From the NCBI GenBank assembly GCA_934045905.1, contig OW203764.1, positions 21,943,109-22,007,108 of the forward strand: a stretch of DNA of 64,000 nucleotides, read 5' to 3'. Below the pieces are notes generated by a model that did not search any database, was not told where the DNA came from, and saw only the letters and a list, made by a program, of their open reading frames with translations. The DNA comes from Leuctra nigra (Eukaryota > Arthropoda > Insecta > Plecoptera > Leuctridae). This document shows positions 11,382 through 22,205 of the stretch, in pieces. Numbering within the stretch: position 1 is the stretch's first letter; each line of letters opens with the position of its first letter. A program made the position numbers and the translations under genes.

Positions 11382-11694
11382 TGCATAAAGGACGTCACGC
11401 TTCAGGGGGGGGGGGGGGGGGGAGCGGTGCACCAGTATAGGACACAGTGACAGGGGATTGGGGGTTCATTTTAAATTTCAGTTGATACGTCGGGACCGAA
11501 AATTTCTCTAAAAACAAGAAATTCTGATACATTTTACAGTAAAAAATATTCTATTTAAGGGGGGGGAGGGGTAGAGATAGATTTGTGACGTCCTTTTAGG
11601 GGGGGGGGGGGGCTCGAAAATTGTGACACAGCGTGACAGGGGGGAGGGGGGGGGGGTCAAAATATCCCATTTTTAGCGTGACGTCCTTTATGCA
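11382..11694. mobile_element. 313-bp TIR element with several long G tracts
   Basis: TGCATAAAGGACGTCACGC at 11382 and GCGTGACGTCCTTTATGCA ending at 11694 are perfect inverted ends. Between them are at least four runs of 7-18 G, all on the + strand (around 11405, 11560, 11600 and 11640). The spacing is compatible with G-quadruplex folding. Confidence 0.75.
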
Positions 11695-11701
11695 TCTCTC
11701 T

Positions 11702-12612
11702 CCTTGTTGAGCGAGCGAAGCGAGCGTCACCACGGTACTCTTATGGCACTTTCTCTGTGTTTTTTTTTTTTTTTTTTTTTTTTTTTGCCTGCACTGCCCA
11801 GGTCAAACCGCACAACCAATCGATCTGAAATTTTGTACACATACTAACGTAATCTATGCGATCCCTGGGATCTTTCTGAACGAGATCCTGTGATTGGTTC
11901 AAATTGTATAAAAATTATCTTTCGATTGGTTGGTTCGTTCAATTTGAAATTTTGCAAAGTCATTGCAACCAATATTGTACCCAATCAAAAAATATTTCAG
12001 CCAAATCCTCCAATTGGTTCAAATTTGAAACCATTTTTCCTGTGATTTTTGAAATTTAAACTGGAACCGATTGACCGACCAACTAAAAACTTCGCATGGT
12101 CATTGGTACCAACATTTAAGGTATTTTTGCCAATTTTCACTCTAATCTGTCGTTATTTTCAAAAGTTTTTGTCATTTTAGGGACATTTTGCGTGTTGGCT
12201 GTCAAATTCACGGCGACTTCGAATCTACAGTTCAAGGCAAGGTAGTTAGAGCAGAAAGTTTTAAACGATATGAAACTAATAATGACCGTTCAACAGATTG
12301 ATCTGATATTGTGTACACACTCTACATATCATATCATATGGGTGGTCCCAGGTATATTTTTTTAAACGAGATCCTGTGATTTTTGAAAATTAACAAGGAA
12401 CCGTTCAATCATAAAGGTTTAATCGATCAACTTAAAACTTAGCAAGGATTGGCACCAATATTTTTGGAGATTTTGGAGATTTTTATACAAGTTTGTGACG
12501 AAACTAAAGAATTGTTGGCTTTTAATGACATTCGATAGACATAATTTCGGTTCGAGGTGTTGCGTGTATCCGTGCTCGCTCATCAACGCGTTACACAGAG
12601 CGTTTTCCTAGT
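11702..12612 (+). repeat. Unclassified repeat family, copy A (about 0.9 kb)
   Basis: It begins TTGTTGAGCGAGCGAAGCGA, followed by a poly-T tract (11760-11786). It ends CTCGCTCATCAACGCGTTAC plus CAGAGCGTTTTCCTAGT. The interior consists of variants of GATTGGTTCAAATTTGAAA and GGTCATTG..ACCAACATT. It aligns along its whole length with copy B (18411-19273). The termini are imperfect inverted repeats built on GATGAGCGAGC. No ORF of note, so it is probably a non-autonomous DNA transposon. Confidence 0.7.
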
Positions 12613-12920
12613 TATCAAAACATCAAATTTGAGATTTGACTTTTAGCAAGCCCACGACGTCATTCTCAGCTCAAACGAAGAACATGGTGCAACAGAACGG
12701 CTCCTCATAGATACGTCGATGTGATCAGGAAAGAGTTCTCATGTTGGGTTCCTTGACATCGGCGACGACGTAGTGGCTGCCAGTTTTTATGCCAGGGGGA
12801 AGGGGAAGGCGTTCAGCAATGTCCCGGGAAGATTTTATACCTACATTTTAATTCAATTTATTTGTAATTTTATTTTATTTGTTTTATTTTATTTTATTTT
12901 ATTTGTATTTTATTTGTGTT

Positions 12921-13210
12921 ACGGAACAGGTTGGGTGAGTGGGTAACGTTTTGAACTTGTATTCCGGAGGCCCGGTTCGATTCCCGCGGCCGTCCTTCCT
13001 GACTGGGGTTTTTTGGTGGTTTTCCCTCAGTCGACAGGCAAATGCTGGGAAGGTACCCTACTAATAGGCCACAACCGCCTCCTTCCCACCATCCATCCTA
13101 ACCTACTCTTCACCATCATCTCCCAATCATCATCATCATCATAATCATTCATCCGTCGCCATTATAGCCTCGCTGCAGAACAGTGCGACGTTAAGCCCCA
13201 GACAAAAAAA
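12921..13210 (+). mobile_element. tRNA-derived SINE, copy 1
   Basis: The tRNA-like head carries an A box (TGGGTGAGTGGGTAACG, 12932 onward) and a B box (GGTTCGATTCC, 12974-12984). These are the internal RNA polymerase III promoter. The anticodon-loop region CTTGTAT has the layout of a seven-base loop with anticodon TGT, so a tRNA-Thr origin is possible. The body runs through GTCGACAGGCAAATGCTGGG and the tail ends GACGTTAAGCCCCAGAC plus A. A second copy lies inverted at 43066-43351. Confidence 0.85.
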
Positions 13211-14183
13211 ATATTTGTAAGCATTTTAGTGCGATGGACATGATCTATAACACCCTGTAGGTATGCCGTGTTCTACGGATCAAAAAACTGTAAAGTTGAT
13301 TTTTATTTTTTATCCGAGGGTGTTTTCTTAACTTTTCTGATGAGAATTATAATATAACACACAATTGCATTTCGTAAAGTAGACTGAACAAGTCGGAGCT
13401 GAAGAAAAGTACTCACTCTCCTTCAAAAAGGGTCAACATCCCCCCCCCCCCCCTCCCGTGGACGCGAGAATGCCTGCGTGTAAAGTCAAATGATGGCCAC
13501 CCTCCCGTCTTGCATACACACTTTTGAACTGCGCATGTAAAACTGAACTTGAGTTGGAGAACTGAGCAAAATAGCTCAAATCTTGCTCCGTTTTTATCTG
13601 AGATTGGTTTTACAGGAGCTGACTGACGGGAATACGGTGCTGATCTGTAAATCGTGTATCAGTAACTAGTAAGTGTGGCCGTGTCAGAACTGCAACGAGC
13701 GGAGCGTGCACCCCGTGGCGCACGCGGACAGTTTATTTACAAACAACAGCATCAGAAGTAATTTGTTGGCAACCTTGGGCATTCCCCGGAAGTAGTCTAG
13801 AATGAGATCACCTAAATTCGATTTGGAGCACATTTTTATTAGCAAATTATTTTTAAAAGATCATCTGAATTTCCCATTTTTCCAGCACACATTAACCAAT
13901 AGTGCATTTAAATCTTGATGAGTTCCTATGCAGTGTTGATTTAACCGTACACAAAGACAACATGACATTGAGATCAGCGGGGGGCGCGGTTGCCAAATAA
14001 TCATCGGGAGTCAGGATGTATCATTTCCTTCACACGGTGGGCTGAGTAAAGAGATGCATGTGTGATGCGTGTACGCACATCCGTGTATCTGGGTCTCGCA
14101 TCCATCGCCGTCATGCAACGCGGTTACACGTTGAAAACATACATTCCTTTAATCATTGGATAGCACACCACGTCATCCCCTGT
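13211..14183. other. Intergenic DNA with a C tract
   Basis: No gene recognised. A run of 14 C lies near 13440. The sequence around 13500-13800 is less AT-rich but has no splice-compatible conserved ORF. Confidence 0.4.
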
Positions 14184-14270
14184 GGTCGGTCACAGCCAAA
14201 GATGAACCCGCTAGCGTAGGCCGCCCTATACCTGGCAATGCTAAAGGGGTTCATCTTTTCCTCACCGACC
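14184..14270. repeat. Short hairpin
   Basis: GGTCGGTCACAGCCAAAGAT at 14184 pairs imperfectly with ATCTTTTCCTCACCGACC ending at 14270; GATGAACCC and GGGTTCATC pair on the inside. It is probably a remnant of a small foldback. Confidence 0.45.
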
Positions 14271-14708
14271 TTACACATGGGCGTCCAACAGGGGGGTGTA
14301 AGAGGGTGCTCCCCCCCCCCTTGCGGAATTTCCCATAACAAAATGTAAGGAAATACTCATAAAAGGCATTATTCTTTGATTGCCCTTTTCAGTAAAAACA
14401 GTGCCCCACACCTCTGATATTTTGGGTAATTTCTGAATAATCGTATATTCATGATCCTAAAAAGTTGATAAATATTTCTCAAATCGCGAAGAAAACACAA
14501 TTGTTTAGGCTTTTTTCCTGTTCTAATTAAACGCATTTAAACGCTCGGAATTGAGTTAAAACTTAAAATCCTGGAGCTGTGCCCCAGGAGACCCGCATGT
14601 GCTGGGGGACCTCCCATTCCACCAATTGACCCCATTGACCCCATTGACCCCCATCCCCAACCCCTCCCTGGACGAAATTCTGCGGACGCCCATTTTACTA
14701 TGAACAAC

Positions 14709-15299
14709 CAGTGTTGTGAAGTAACATGATACAAAGTAACATGTTACTGGTAACATGCTACTTTTTTCAAGTAAAAGTAACTGTAACATGTTACTTTAAA
14801 AATAAAGTAATTGTAATTGTATTCAGTTACTTTCTTTATTGAAAATTGTAACTGTTACTTTTATCCCGTTACAATTTTGAGTAACTTTACTGAAATGTAG
14901 CATGTTACATTTAATCCTTCATTAAATAATGTAAAATGTCCGATTCCTTAGAAAATGGTAAAAATCAACCCTCTAGAAGGGTTGAAAAAGCCGCTGGACT
15001 GGACTTTTTTCTTGTCCTGCCAGCCCTGTTCACTATCGTCAGTTATCAATCACAACGTAATTCAATCCCTTCAAACGTAAAAAAATCAAGGAAAAATGCT
15101 TCCAAATTGAAAGTAACTGTGAAAGTAACTGCTTTCAATATGAAAGTAACTGTAACTTAACACTGATACTTTTCGTTCGAAAAGTAACTGTATCGGTGTT
15201 ACTTTTGAAACCCCTGTAACTTGTAACACTGTTAGAATTTTGAGTAAGTAACTGTAACTGTAACACTGCTACATTTTAAAAGTAACTTTGACAACACTG
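14709..15299. mobile_element. hAT-like MITE rich in GTAACTGTAACA repeats
   Basis: The ends are CAGTGTTGTGAAGTAAC and GTTACTTTGACAACACTG-type inverted repeats. The flanks are TGAACAAC (14701-14708) and TGAACAAG (15300-15307), a 7-of-8 match to an 8-bp duplication. The interior is dominated by degenerate AGTAACTGTAACATGTTAC units in both orientations, probably transposase-binding arrays. The 74-aa ORF inside it is low complexity. Confidence 0.8.
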
Positions 15300-16015
15300 T
15301 GAACAAGCCATGGATTTGTAACAAGCGATGGCAGGAGAATAGAATCTATATATTAGAAAATCTTCTCTCATTTAGCAATTTTATTCGTTTCCAAGTTTTA
15401 AGTGTAAAAAGTCCACTAGAAGCAAAAATGCTCAAGCATTCAGGTTACCGAACCACCAAGTGGACTTTGTATAAGCAGTTGACACGTAGGTACCCAATAA
15501 TGGAGCTCATTTGTGTAGATTCTGTCATTTGTGTAGATTCTGTGTAGGTACATACGCAAATCAATGTATGTCGATTGAAAATAAGTGATCAATGACAACT
15601 CGGATGATACCAAAAAACTACGAATTCATAAACATTAAATTAGTTTTCATTACTGTTTTCAAATTTTCAGAATATGTTTTTTCTTTTTATCTTATTTGAA
15701 ATTAATAAGAAATTACATATAATTCAGATAATCAACATTTAGAAATGCAGCTGATCGCATAAAATATTATTCCAAACCAAGATTTCCTTCTAAACCATTC
15801 TGAATTGTTTAATTCTAATTTTATCGGCGATCAGAATGAATTGACGATCAGTGGAATGGACAAGTTGTTGTTAACACCTGTTTCAGTTGCTATGGTAACG
15901 GTGTTGGTGCGCGCAGGTTGTATTGTCATGCAATCAATGGCCCCCCCTGTGTTAGCCACCGATTACTATGTACTATTCACAATCAAGTCAGTGCCTACCG
16001 TGCTAGCATGGTGCC
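15300..16015. other. Intergenic DNA upstream of candidate first exon
   Basis: No clear element. Two tandem copies of TTTGTGTAGATTCTGT lie at 15510-15542. If the exon at 16016 is real, its promoter and 5' UTR should be in this stretch. Confidence 0.35.
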
Positions 16016-16112
16016 ATGGTGCATGCCGCTGCAGTGTTTCTCTCTATTGACATTGCAGTCACTATGTGCTGTTGGATGTATGCAGATGCAACAAACACGT
16101 CGGGCAATAAAG
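16016..16112 (+). CDS. Candidate first coding exon (signal peptide) of the membrane-protein gene
   Basis: ATG at 16016 opens a 32-codon frame starting MVHAAAVFLSIDIAV and continuing to ADATNTSGNK. It is followed by a consensus donor, G|GTAAGTG at 16112/16113. The N-terminus is largely hydrophobic with a plausible signal cleavage after ADA, although an Asp in the core is unfavourable. The exon ends in phase 1. The next exon of the downstream gene (25709) needs exactly one base to complete its first codon, and the join gives NTSGNK-DVFVEDDW. That gene otherwise lacks a start codon and needs a signal peptide. The assignment rests on phase and position, not on homology; other exons could lie between. 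Confidence 0.4.
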
Positions 16113-16319
16113 GTAAGTGTTTGTTAAAAATATCATAAAAATGTTTCTGAGCCGTGGAGACTGATGGATATGATCAAGCGAATGAAATATTCAAGTAGGT
16201 AGTACTGTATTTTTTTGGAATAATTGAATTTCATGTTTCATATTGAATTTGTTTCACTTGTAAAAGTCAAAGAAACAAGAAATTTGTGTCAACAAATTAA
16301 TATTCTGTATTGAACAGGA

Positions 16320-16640
16320 AAATTTTTGGTTATAAGGTCCATAAGGTACTTGACGCATCGTTGTTCGTTGCACACTCGACAATTCATAAAACGGTATTTC
16401 AAAGATATGGATTGTCTGAAAAAAATGTGATGGCATCATCTGATGAAGTCTTTACTTATTCGTCATCTTATTCGTGAGCTCTGATTTCATTGATAATAAC
16501 AAGGATTGAATGCCAAGCAACCTGACCAGCAGCCAATCCATTCCGTTCAAATACCGTTTTATGAATTGTCGAGTGTACATTGAATCGGTATTCAGCGCAA
16601 TAATGTATTTTGCCAGAACATTTTAAATAGGTGGTACCTA
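16320..16640. repeat. Imperfect inverted repeat
   Basis: TCGACAATTCATAAAACGGT near 16376 is the complement of ACCGTTTTATGAATTGTCGA near 16553. The pairing extends outward with mismatches, so it is likely an old foldback element. The outer limits are uncertain. Confidence 0.55.
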
Positions 16641-17196
16641 GCGATTTTGCACGATATAATGATGAAAAGTCATCATCTGTAGATACTGAAGCAAGCTCTG
16701 CCATTTATAAGTAGTGTCACATTTTTCTTTTCGGTTCATGGAACGAACTACCCATAATGTTTCAGATATCATGTGTCAATTATTTAGGCTTTACGGAAAG
16801 CGAACTACAGAATCATTGATTCAGATTTGACTTTGAGCAAAGTTTTTTTTTAAGAATACATACCTAATTGCGTCCAGAAAGTGGAATTTGGTATATATAA
16901 AATATGGATTTATGAAAGGTAGGTAATAAACGAAACGAAAGCAACACAACATTATTATGTATGCATCTGGGATGATCCCCCAGAAACGTGGGTCCGGGGA
17001 AAACAGGCCCGGAAATTTTTGGAATTTCAGTCATGAATTTGGTGCATTTCTACGCGGTTTTACACTTTTTAAGCATATTTTTGAACATAGGACATAATCA
17101 AGGGAGGGGGAATCAGAGGGCGGGGGATATCCCCCCCCTTTCCTACGCGTCTACCTAGTTCAGGGCATCATTCGTAAAATATATAAAAACTTATTA

Positions 17197-17983
17197 TACC
17201 GGGTGGCGCAAAAAATCACCCTTTTTGAGAGGTCAGTCCGGCAGAACTATAATAGATAAAGTGCTGAAACTTTCACCCTTTGTAGAACAAATATGAACAT
17301 TTTATATGCGCAATTTTCAGAAATAATTGATTAATGAGAAAAAAGTTATAGATATTTTGAATTAGGACGTTGAAAAACAGTTTATACCAGCGTTGAAATA
17401 GCACGCGTTTCAAGAATTGGAAGTTTGTTAAATAATCGGATGTTTTGCACAAAATAAGTTTGCATTTGATGTCATAATTTAACAGAAAATCATTCCATTT
17501 AGTAAAGCAAGTCTGTATATTATTGAGATGTAGTTTCGAGAAGAGAAATGAAGGTGGATAGAGAATTGTGGCTGAATTTCCCACAATGAATTGGAAATTT
17601 AACTCCGTTCATGTCTTTATACGAATGTTACACATATGTAATCACACATATGCTCACTTCAAATAAATTCAAGATAGATTCACATAGAATTAGTACAAAA
17701 CATAAATGTGTAGGTATTTATTTGTAAAACATTAAAAAAAAATCTTACAAAAACTCTAAATCAATACTTCAAACAGTATTAGTTCATGCTTCAAACAAGT
17801 CAATTTCAACTGTAACTTTAATCAATTGTAACTTTTTTCCTATTCCACAAATATGTTTGAAACTTGCACAAATTACATTTTGGTAGGTATGTTTTCTCAA
17901 ACATGTACAAATTTCAGAACTCTATCTATAACAGTTTTTATATTGTGACCTCTCAAACAGGATGATTTTTTTGCGCCACTGTA
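17197..17983. mobile_element. Mariner-like MITE, TA target duplication
   Basis: GGTGGCGCAAAAAATCACC near the left end is answered by GATGATTTTTTTGCGCCAC near the right, and both ends carry TAC before the repeat. TA lies on each side (17195-17196 and 17984-17985). GAGAGGTCA / TGACCTCTC extends the pairing. The 787-bp body has no transposase; the 103-aa ORF on the other strand is not recognisable. Confidence 0.7.
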
Positions 17984-17985
17984 TA

Positions 17986-18410
17986 CGATAGTAAATTGCA
18001 TGTTTTCAGAGAAGGCTGTTTGTATTCGCTCTGAAGAAGGCGTTATTTCTCGCAGCGTTTCCTCAACAAATAAATTATTCAATTACCTTTTACATACTTG
18101 AAGACACGAATATTCCAGAAGTAGGTAGCAAGCAATCCTGCTCTCCTGCAGAGAGTAAACACGGGATATTGATATCATAACGTCTGCACGACATTGAGAA
18201 GTGCAACATGCATGTTCCCATGCATCTCAAGCGATCAAACAGTCTGGAACAATCATTTGCCGGCATGGGGGGGACCTTGCCCCCTGATGAGATTCTTCAT
18301 TTTATTAAAATATTAAATCACACTCTTTTTAAACTCTTTAGTAACACACACTAGCATTTAAAGATCAACAACGTAAATTTTTAACTTTTTGACCAACGAC
18401 TGTTTGATGT
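17986..18410. other. Intergenic DNA, nothing recognised
   Basis: AT-rich sequence with a short G run near 18268. No exon or element boundary could be supported. Confidence 0.35.
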
Positions 18411-19273
18411 TATTGAGCGAGCGAAGCGAGCGTCTTCTTTTGGCACGGACCTCTGTTTTTTTTTTTTTTTTTTTTTTTTACTGACGATATACAAGTCACA
18501 GTTTTTCTTTGATCAAGCTGAAAATTTGCACACATGTACTGACCATTTCCGGGCGTTGCAGACCCTAATTTTTTTTAAATCCCCTGATTGGTTCAAATTT
18601 AAAAAAAATTATCTTTCGATTGGTTGGTCCGATCAATTTGAAATTTAGCAAAGTCATTGCAACTAACATTGTACCCAATCATAATAAATTTCAGCCAAAT
18701 CCTCCCATTGGTTCAAATTTGAAACCATTTTTCCTGTGATTTTTAAAATTAAAACTAGAACCGATTGACCGACCAACTAAAAACTTTGCATGGTCATTAC
18801 TACCAACATTTAAGGTATTTTTGCCAATTTTCAGTCAAATCTGTCGTTATTTTCAAAAGTTTTTGTAATTTTAGGGACATTTTGCGTGTTGGCTGTCAAA
18901 TTCACGGCGACTTCGAATATTCAGTTCAAGGCAAGGTAGTTAGAGCAGAAAGTTTCAAACGAAATGAAACTAATAATGACCGTTCAACAGATTGGTCTGA
19001 TATTGTGTACACACTAATATCATATGATTTGAGTGGTCCCAGGTATATTTTTTTTAAAGAGGTACTGTGATTTTTGAATATTAACAAGGAACAGTTCAAT
19101 CATAAAGGTTGATAATAACATTTTAGGAATATTTAGAGATTTTTATTAAAGTCTGACAAAATTCCAGAATTATTGGCTTTTAATGATATTTTCGATAGAC
19201 AGAATTTCGGTTCGAGGTGTTCCGCGTATCCGTGCTCGCTCATCAACGCGTGACTCAGAGCGTTTTCCTAGTT
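18411..19273 (+). repeat. Unclassified repeat family, copy B (about 0.86 kb)
   Basis: It starts TTATTGAGCGAGCGAAGCGA with a poly-T tract at 18455-18479. It ends GCTCGCTCATCAACGCGTG plus ACTCAGAGCGTTTTCCTAGT. It is collinear with copy A, including the segment with GTTGGCTGTCAAATTCACGG and GACCGTTCAACAGATTG. A 101-aa ORF across it (18765-19070) is disrupted in copy A, so it is not a conserved protein. Confidence 0.75.
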
Positions 19274-19679
19274 TTAAAACTATTACCAAAGGTTGGTTAT
19301 AGCTTTGGCAGAAGTCCAAAGCTGGCCATTTCAGGGTCACAAATTCATTTCTAATGTTAAAAATAAAAAAAAAAAAAGGTATTTTTCTGATGAGCAATAG
19401 TAATAGGTACTTATGTATTTAAACGTAAAAGTAAAGGGTTGGACCTCCCCTCCCCCCAGCAGGATGCAAATTGCACGACGAACTCCCAACACCTCTTCAC
19501 AAGTTCTATGACGAATTCATGGCCTCATACCTAAACTGACGCCATAAACCCAATATTCCACCTTGTCACAATCGCTGAAGGGCGAGGTTATCCGTACGAT
19601 ACGATAAGATAAGCGAATTAATATGAGTGTGAAAGTTGCTGCTCTATAATAGACCTTGAAAACAGGAAGAATGTCAATA

Positions 19680-20200
19680 ACTTTTGAAGTTATCGACAGA
19701 TTGGTATGACATAATGTTGGTACTTGGTGTATAATGTAAAATTTAAAGTTGATCGGTTTATAAGGTTTCGTTTCAATTTTAAACCAATCACTTCATCTTG
19801 TCCAAAAACTAGACACTTGACCAGTATGACACCCACACCATGCGTCAAAAGAGAAGTGATATTTACTTCATTAAATAAACTTGAATACTTTAGACAAATA
19901 TTTCAAAACAGGATAAAATGTCCGTAAATATGTCAATAACTTTTGAAGTTCTCGAGAGTGAAAATTGTAAAAACTCTTAAAATGTTGGTCCCTATGACCA
20001 TGGAGTTATAGTACTCCAACTCCATGCTATGACCATATAAAATTTAAAGTTGATTGGTCAAATAGTTCCAGTTTCAATTTTCAACCAATTACAGATCTTC
20101 TGCAAAAAACGATACACGTGACCGCTCATAATGTATTTGCAAAATGTCAGATCGTTTGGTTGAACGGTGTGACCTGGTGCAGGCAAAAACAATATTAAAA
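19680..20200 (-). repeat. Partial, diverged copies of the GAGCGAGC-terminal family
   Basis: TGTCAATAACTTTTGAAGTT occurs at 19673 and again at 19930. Each copy is followed by variants of AAATTTAAAGTTGATCGGT and AATTTTAAACCAATCAC, which are reverse complements of family phrases. The ends are eroded. Confidence 0.45.
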
Positions 20201-20227
20201 AATACCTATACAGAGAAATTGCCTTAA

Positions 20228-20564
20228 GGCTGCAAACACACGGGGCGACTTTTAGTCGCTCAGTCGCGGCGACAAAAAGACGCTTGCAGTTAGGTATTGA
20301 GTCTTATGGGAGCGAACATACGAGCGAACATACGAGCGAACATACATAGACGCGCAAAAGACGCGCGTCTAAAACTCCCCAGGGGGGTTATTCTATAACT
20401 TTAAAATTCCGGATTCGGCCCGAATACGATTCACGGCCATATGGATTAACATTGCACCGAATCGTATTCGGGCCGAATCCGGAATTTATAAGTTATAGAA
20501 TAACCCCCCAGGGCGCAAAATCGCGCGTCTGAGCGATTAAAAGTTGCCCCGTGTGTTTCGCCCC
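20228..20564. mobile_element. TAA-flanked foldback with a second foldback inside
   Basis: The outer ends GGCTGCAAACACACGGGGCG (20228) and CCCCGTGTGTTTCGCCCC (to 20564) are inverted and flanked by TAA (20225-20227 and 20565-20567). The region near 20256-20350 contains GCGACAAAAAGACGC and three GAGCGAACATAC-like units in tandem. A second, near-perfect palindrome (20382-20510) sits inside. The TAA duplication suggests a PIF/Harbinger-type MITE. Confidence 0.75.
20382..20510. repeat. Inner 129-bp palindrome nested in foldback
   Basis: GGGGGGTTATTCTATAACTT at 20383 is mirrored by AAGTTATAGAATAACCCCCC to 20509. The inner arms pair through CCGGATTCGGCCCGAATACG. It interrupts the outer element between its two GACGCGC-rich halves, so it inserted later. 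Confidence 0.8.
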
Positions 20565-20784
20565 TAAGAGTACCGTTGTGAAATATTTAACCTAGTGAAA
20601 ACGATTGTTTCAAAGAAATGAGTAATATCGATTTGTTTTTCATCAACAATGCTTGGACAACACAATTTTGGCCAAGAACCTAATCCCTTTTTGTCACAAA
20701 CTGTCACACGGTGACCTCCCCCCCCCACCCCCGCCCCCTCCACAGCATCTTAAAGCGATCAATTTCATGACACTGTCATTTAAT

Positions 20785-22205
20785 AATAATAATACAAATG
20801 TAATTTATTGAGCACATAAAATAGGTACATAATTGGTCTGTATTCAACAATCGAGTCGTTGATCTTCCATACATCCATCTCTTCTCTTCAGCTGCTTCAC
20901 ATCTTCACCATTTACCTACTTCTTCTTAATTCATAATAGTCATTAAAATTGTGCTTCAATATCAGTGGTAATATTGGAAGAACATCCAAGCATTTGCTTT
21001 TTAGCTGAGGGAAAACCACTGAAAAAACATTCTCAGCAGGATGTAATCTTGATTCTCGTCTTCCAATATCATTACTTCACGAATTCTCTTTCTTGAATGA
21101 TAGCGAGTTTATCCTTAACGAGCGTCTTGAAAGCTTTTAAACTTAGGGTCTGCTCTTCTGTTGTTGTTGTGTTGTATGCTACTGAGGCTGAATAGGAAAA
21201 ACAGTTCTTGAATTTTTTACTTCGATGAGTTCCAAAGTCTAGCTTATCTTTGGACCGCGTGTCTCGTAGGTGAATATCACGACGCTTTCTCAACTTATCA
21301 TTTAAATACTTTGGCTCTCCCGTTCTCAATATCTTGTGCGTTGCGCATGTTAAATGTAGGCTTCTTCTCGCTTCCATCTTTAGCCAATGAAGTTTTTGAA
21401 TGTAGGGACTTATATGGTGTCTTCTCTTAATATTGAATACAAACCTAGCACAAGAATTCTGGACTTTTTGAATACGACCTACATCTTTCTTCGAAATACA
21501 CGGTCCGTAAACGATGTCACAGTAATTCAAATTAGATATTATAAGTGCCTCAACAAGCTTGCTTTTTGTTGATCTTGTCAGAATTTGTTTAAATCTTTGC
21601 ATTGTTCGTAGTTTGCCGTAAGCTTTGCTATTTGCTTTCTGAATATGATCTGAGTAAGTCATTTGGCTGTCCATTATCAAATCTAAATTCCTTGCATTTT
21701 CTGAAGTGGGAATAATAGAACCATTTATATGTAGTTTAAATTCACTATTAAGTATTTTGATCCGTTGACATTTGTTCCCTATAATCATTGATATGGTCTT
21801 CGAAGTGTTTAAAGAGAGTCCTTGACTTTCACTCCATGCAGCAATAGACTGAAGATCTTCGTTTATTTTCTCTTGTGCTGCAGCTAGATCTTGAGGGCGA
21901 AAGGTATATAGAAGCTGGGTATCATCTGCAAATTTGTGTATTTTGCAGTGTTTCACACTCTCATCGATATCAGTTGTGTAAACTATGAACAGTAGTGGAG
22001 CGATACTTGAACCCTGTGGTACTCCTGTTCTATTTTCCCTTGGCATTGATACGTTATTAGCTGATAATTTTACCCGTTGTTGACGTCCGGTGAGGTAACT
22101 TGCAAACCATTTAATTGTCATCTCTCCCACTCCAAGATATGTGAGTTTAGCCAGTAGGAGTTCATGATTGATAGAGTCAAAGGCTTTTGTAAATTCCAAT
22201 TCCAA
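20785..22205 (-). mobile_element. 5'-truncated CR1/Jockey-type LINE
   Basis: A reverse transcriptase ORF (22244-21072 on the - strand, about 375 element codons) begins within the RT at FTKAFDSINHELL. It contains GVPQGSSIAPLLF and the catalytic FADD (KFADDTQLLYTF), followed by the C-terminal thumb-like region. The endonuclease is lost. The 3' end lies at the left: TGTGCTCAATAAATTACA, then ATT repeats. A 3'-only relative is at 1962-2135. Exact clade (CR1 or Jockey) is not resolved by eye. Confidence 0.85.

Noticed and set aside
15918..16127. Another frame of the candidate first exon (Met at 16010, MVPWCMPLQCF)
   Set aside because: It also looks signal-like, but it ends in phase 0 and would join the 25709 exon in the wrong frame.
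18765..19070. A 101-aa ORF in repeat copy B
   Set aside because: The same region in copy A is interrupted, and no known domain is visible.
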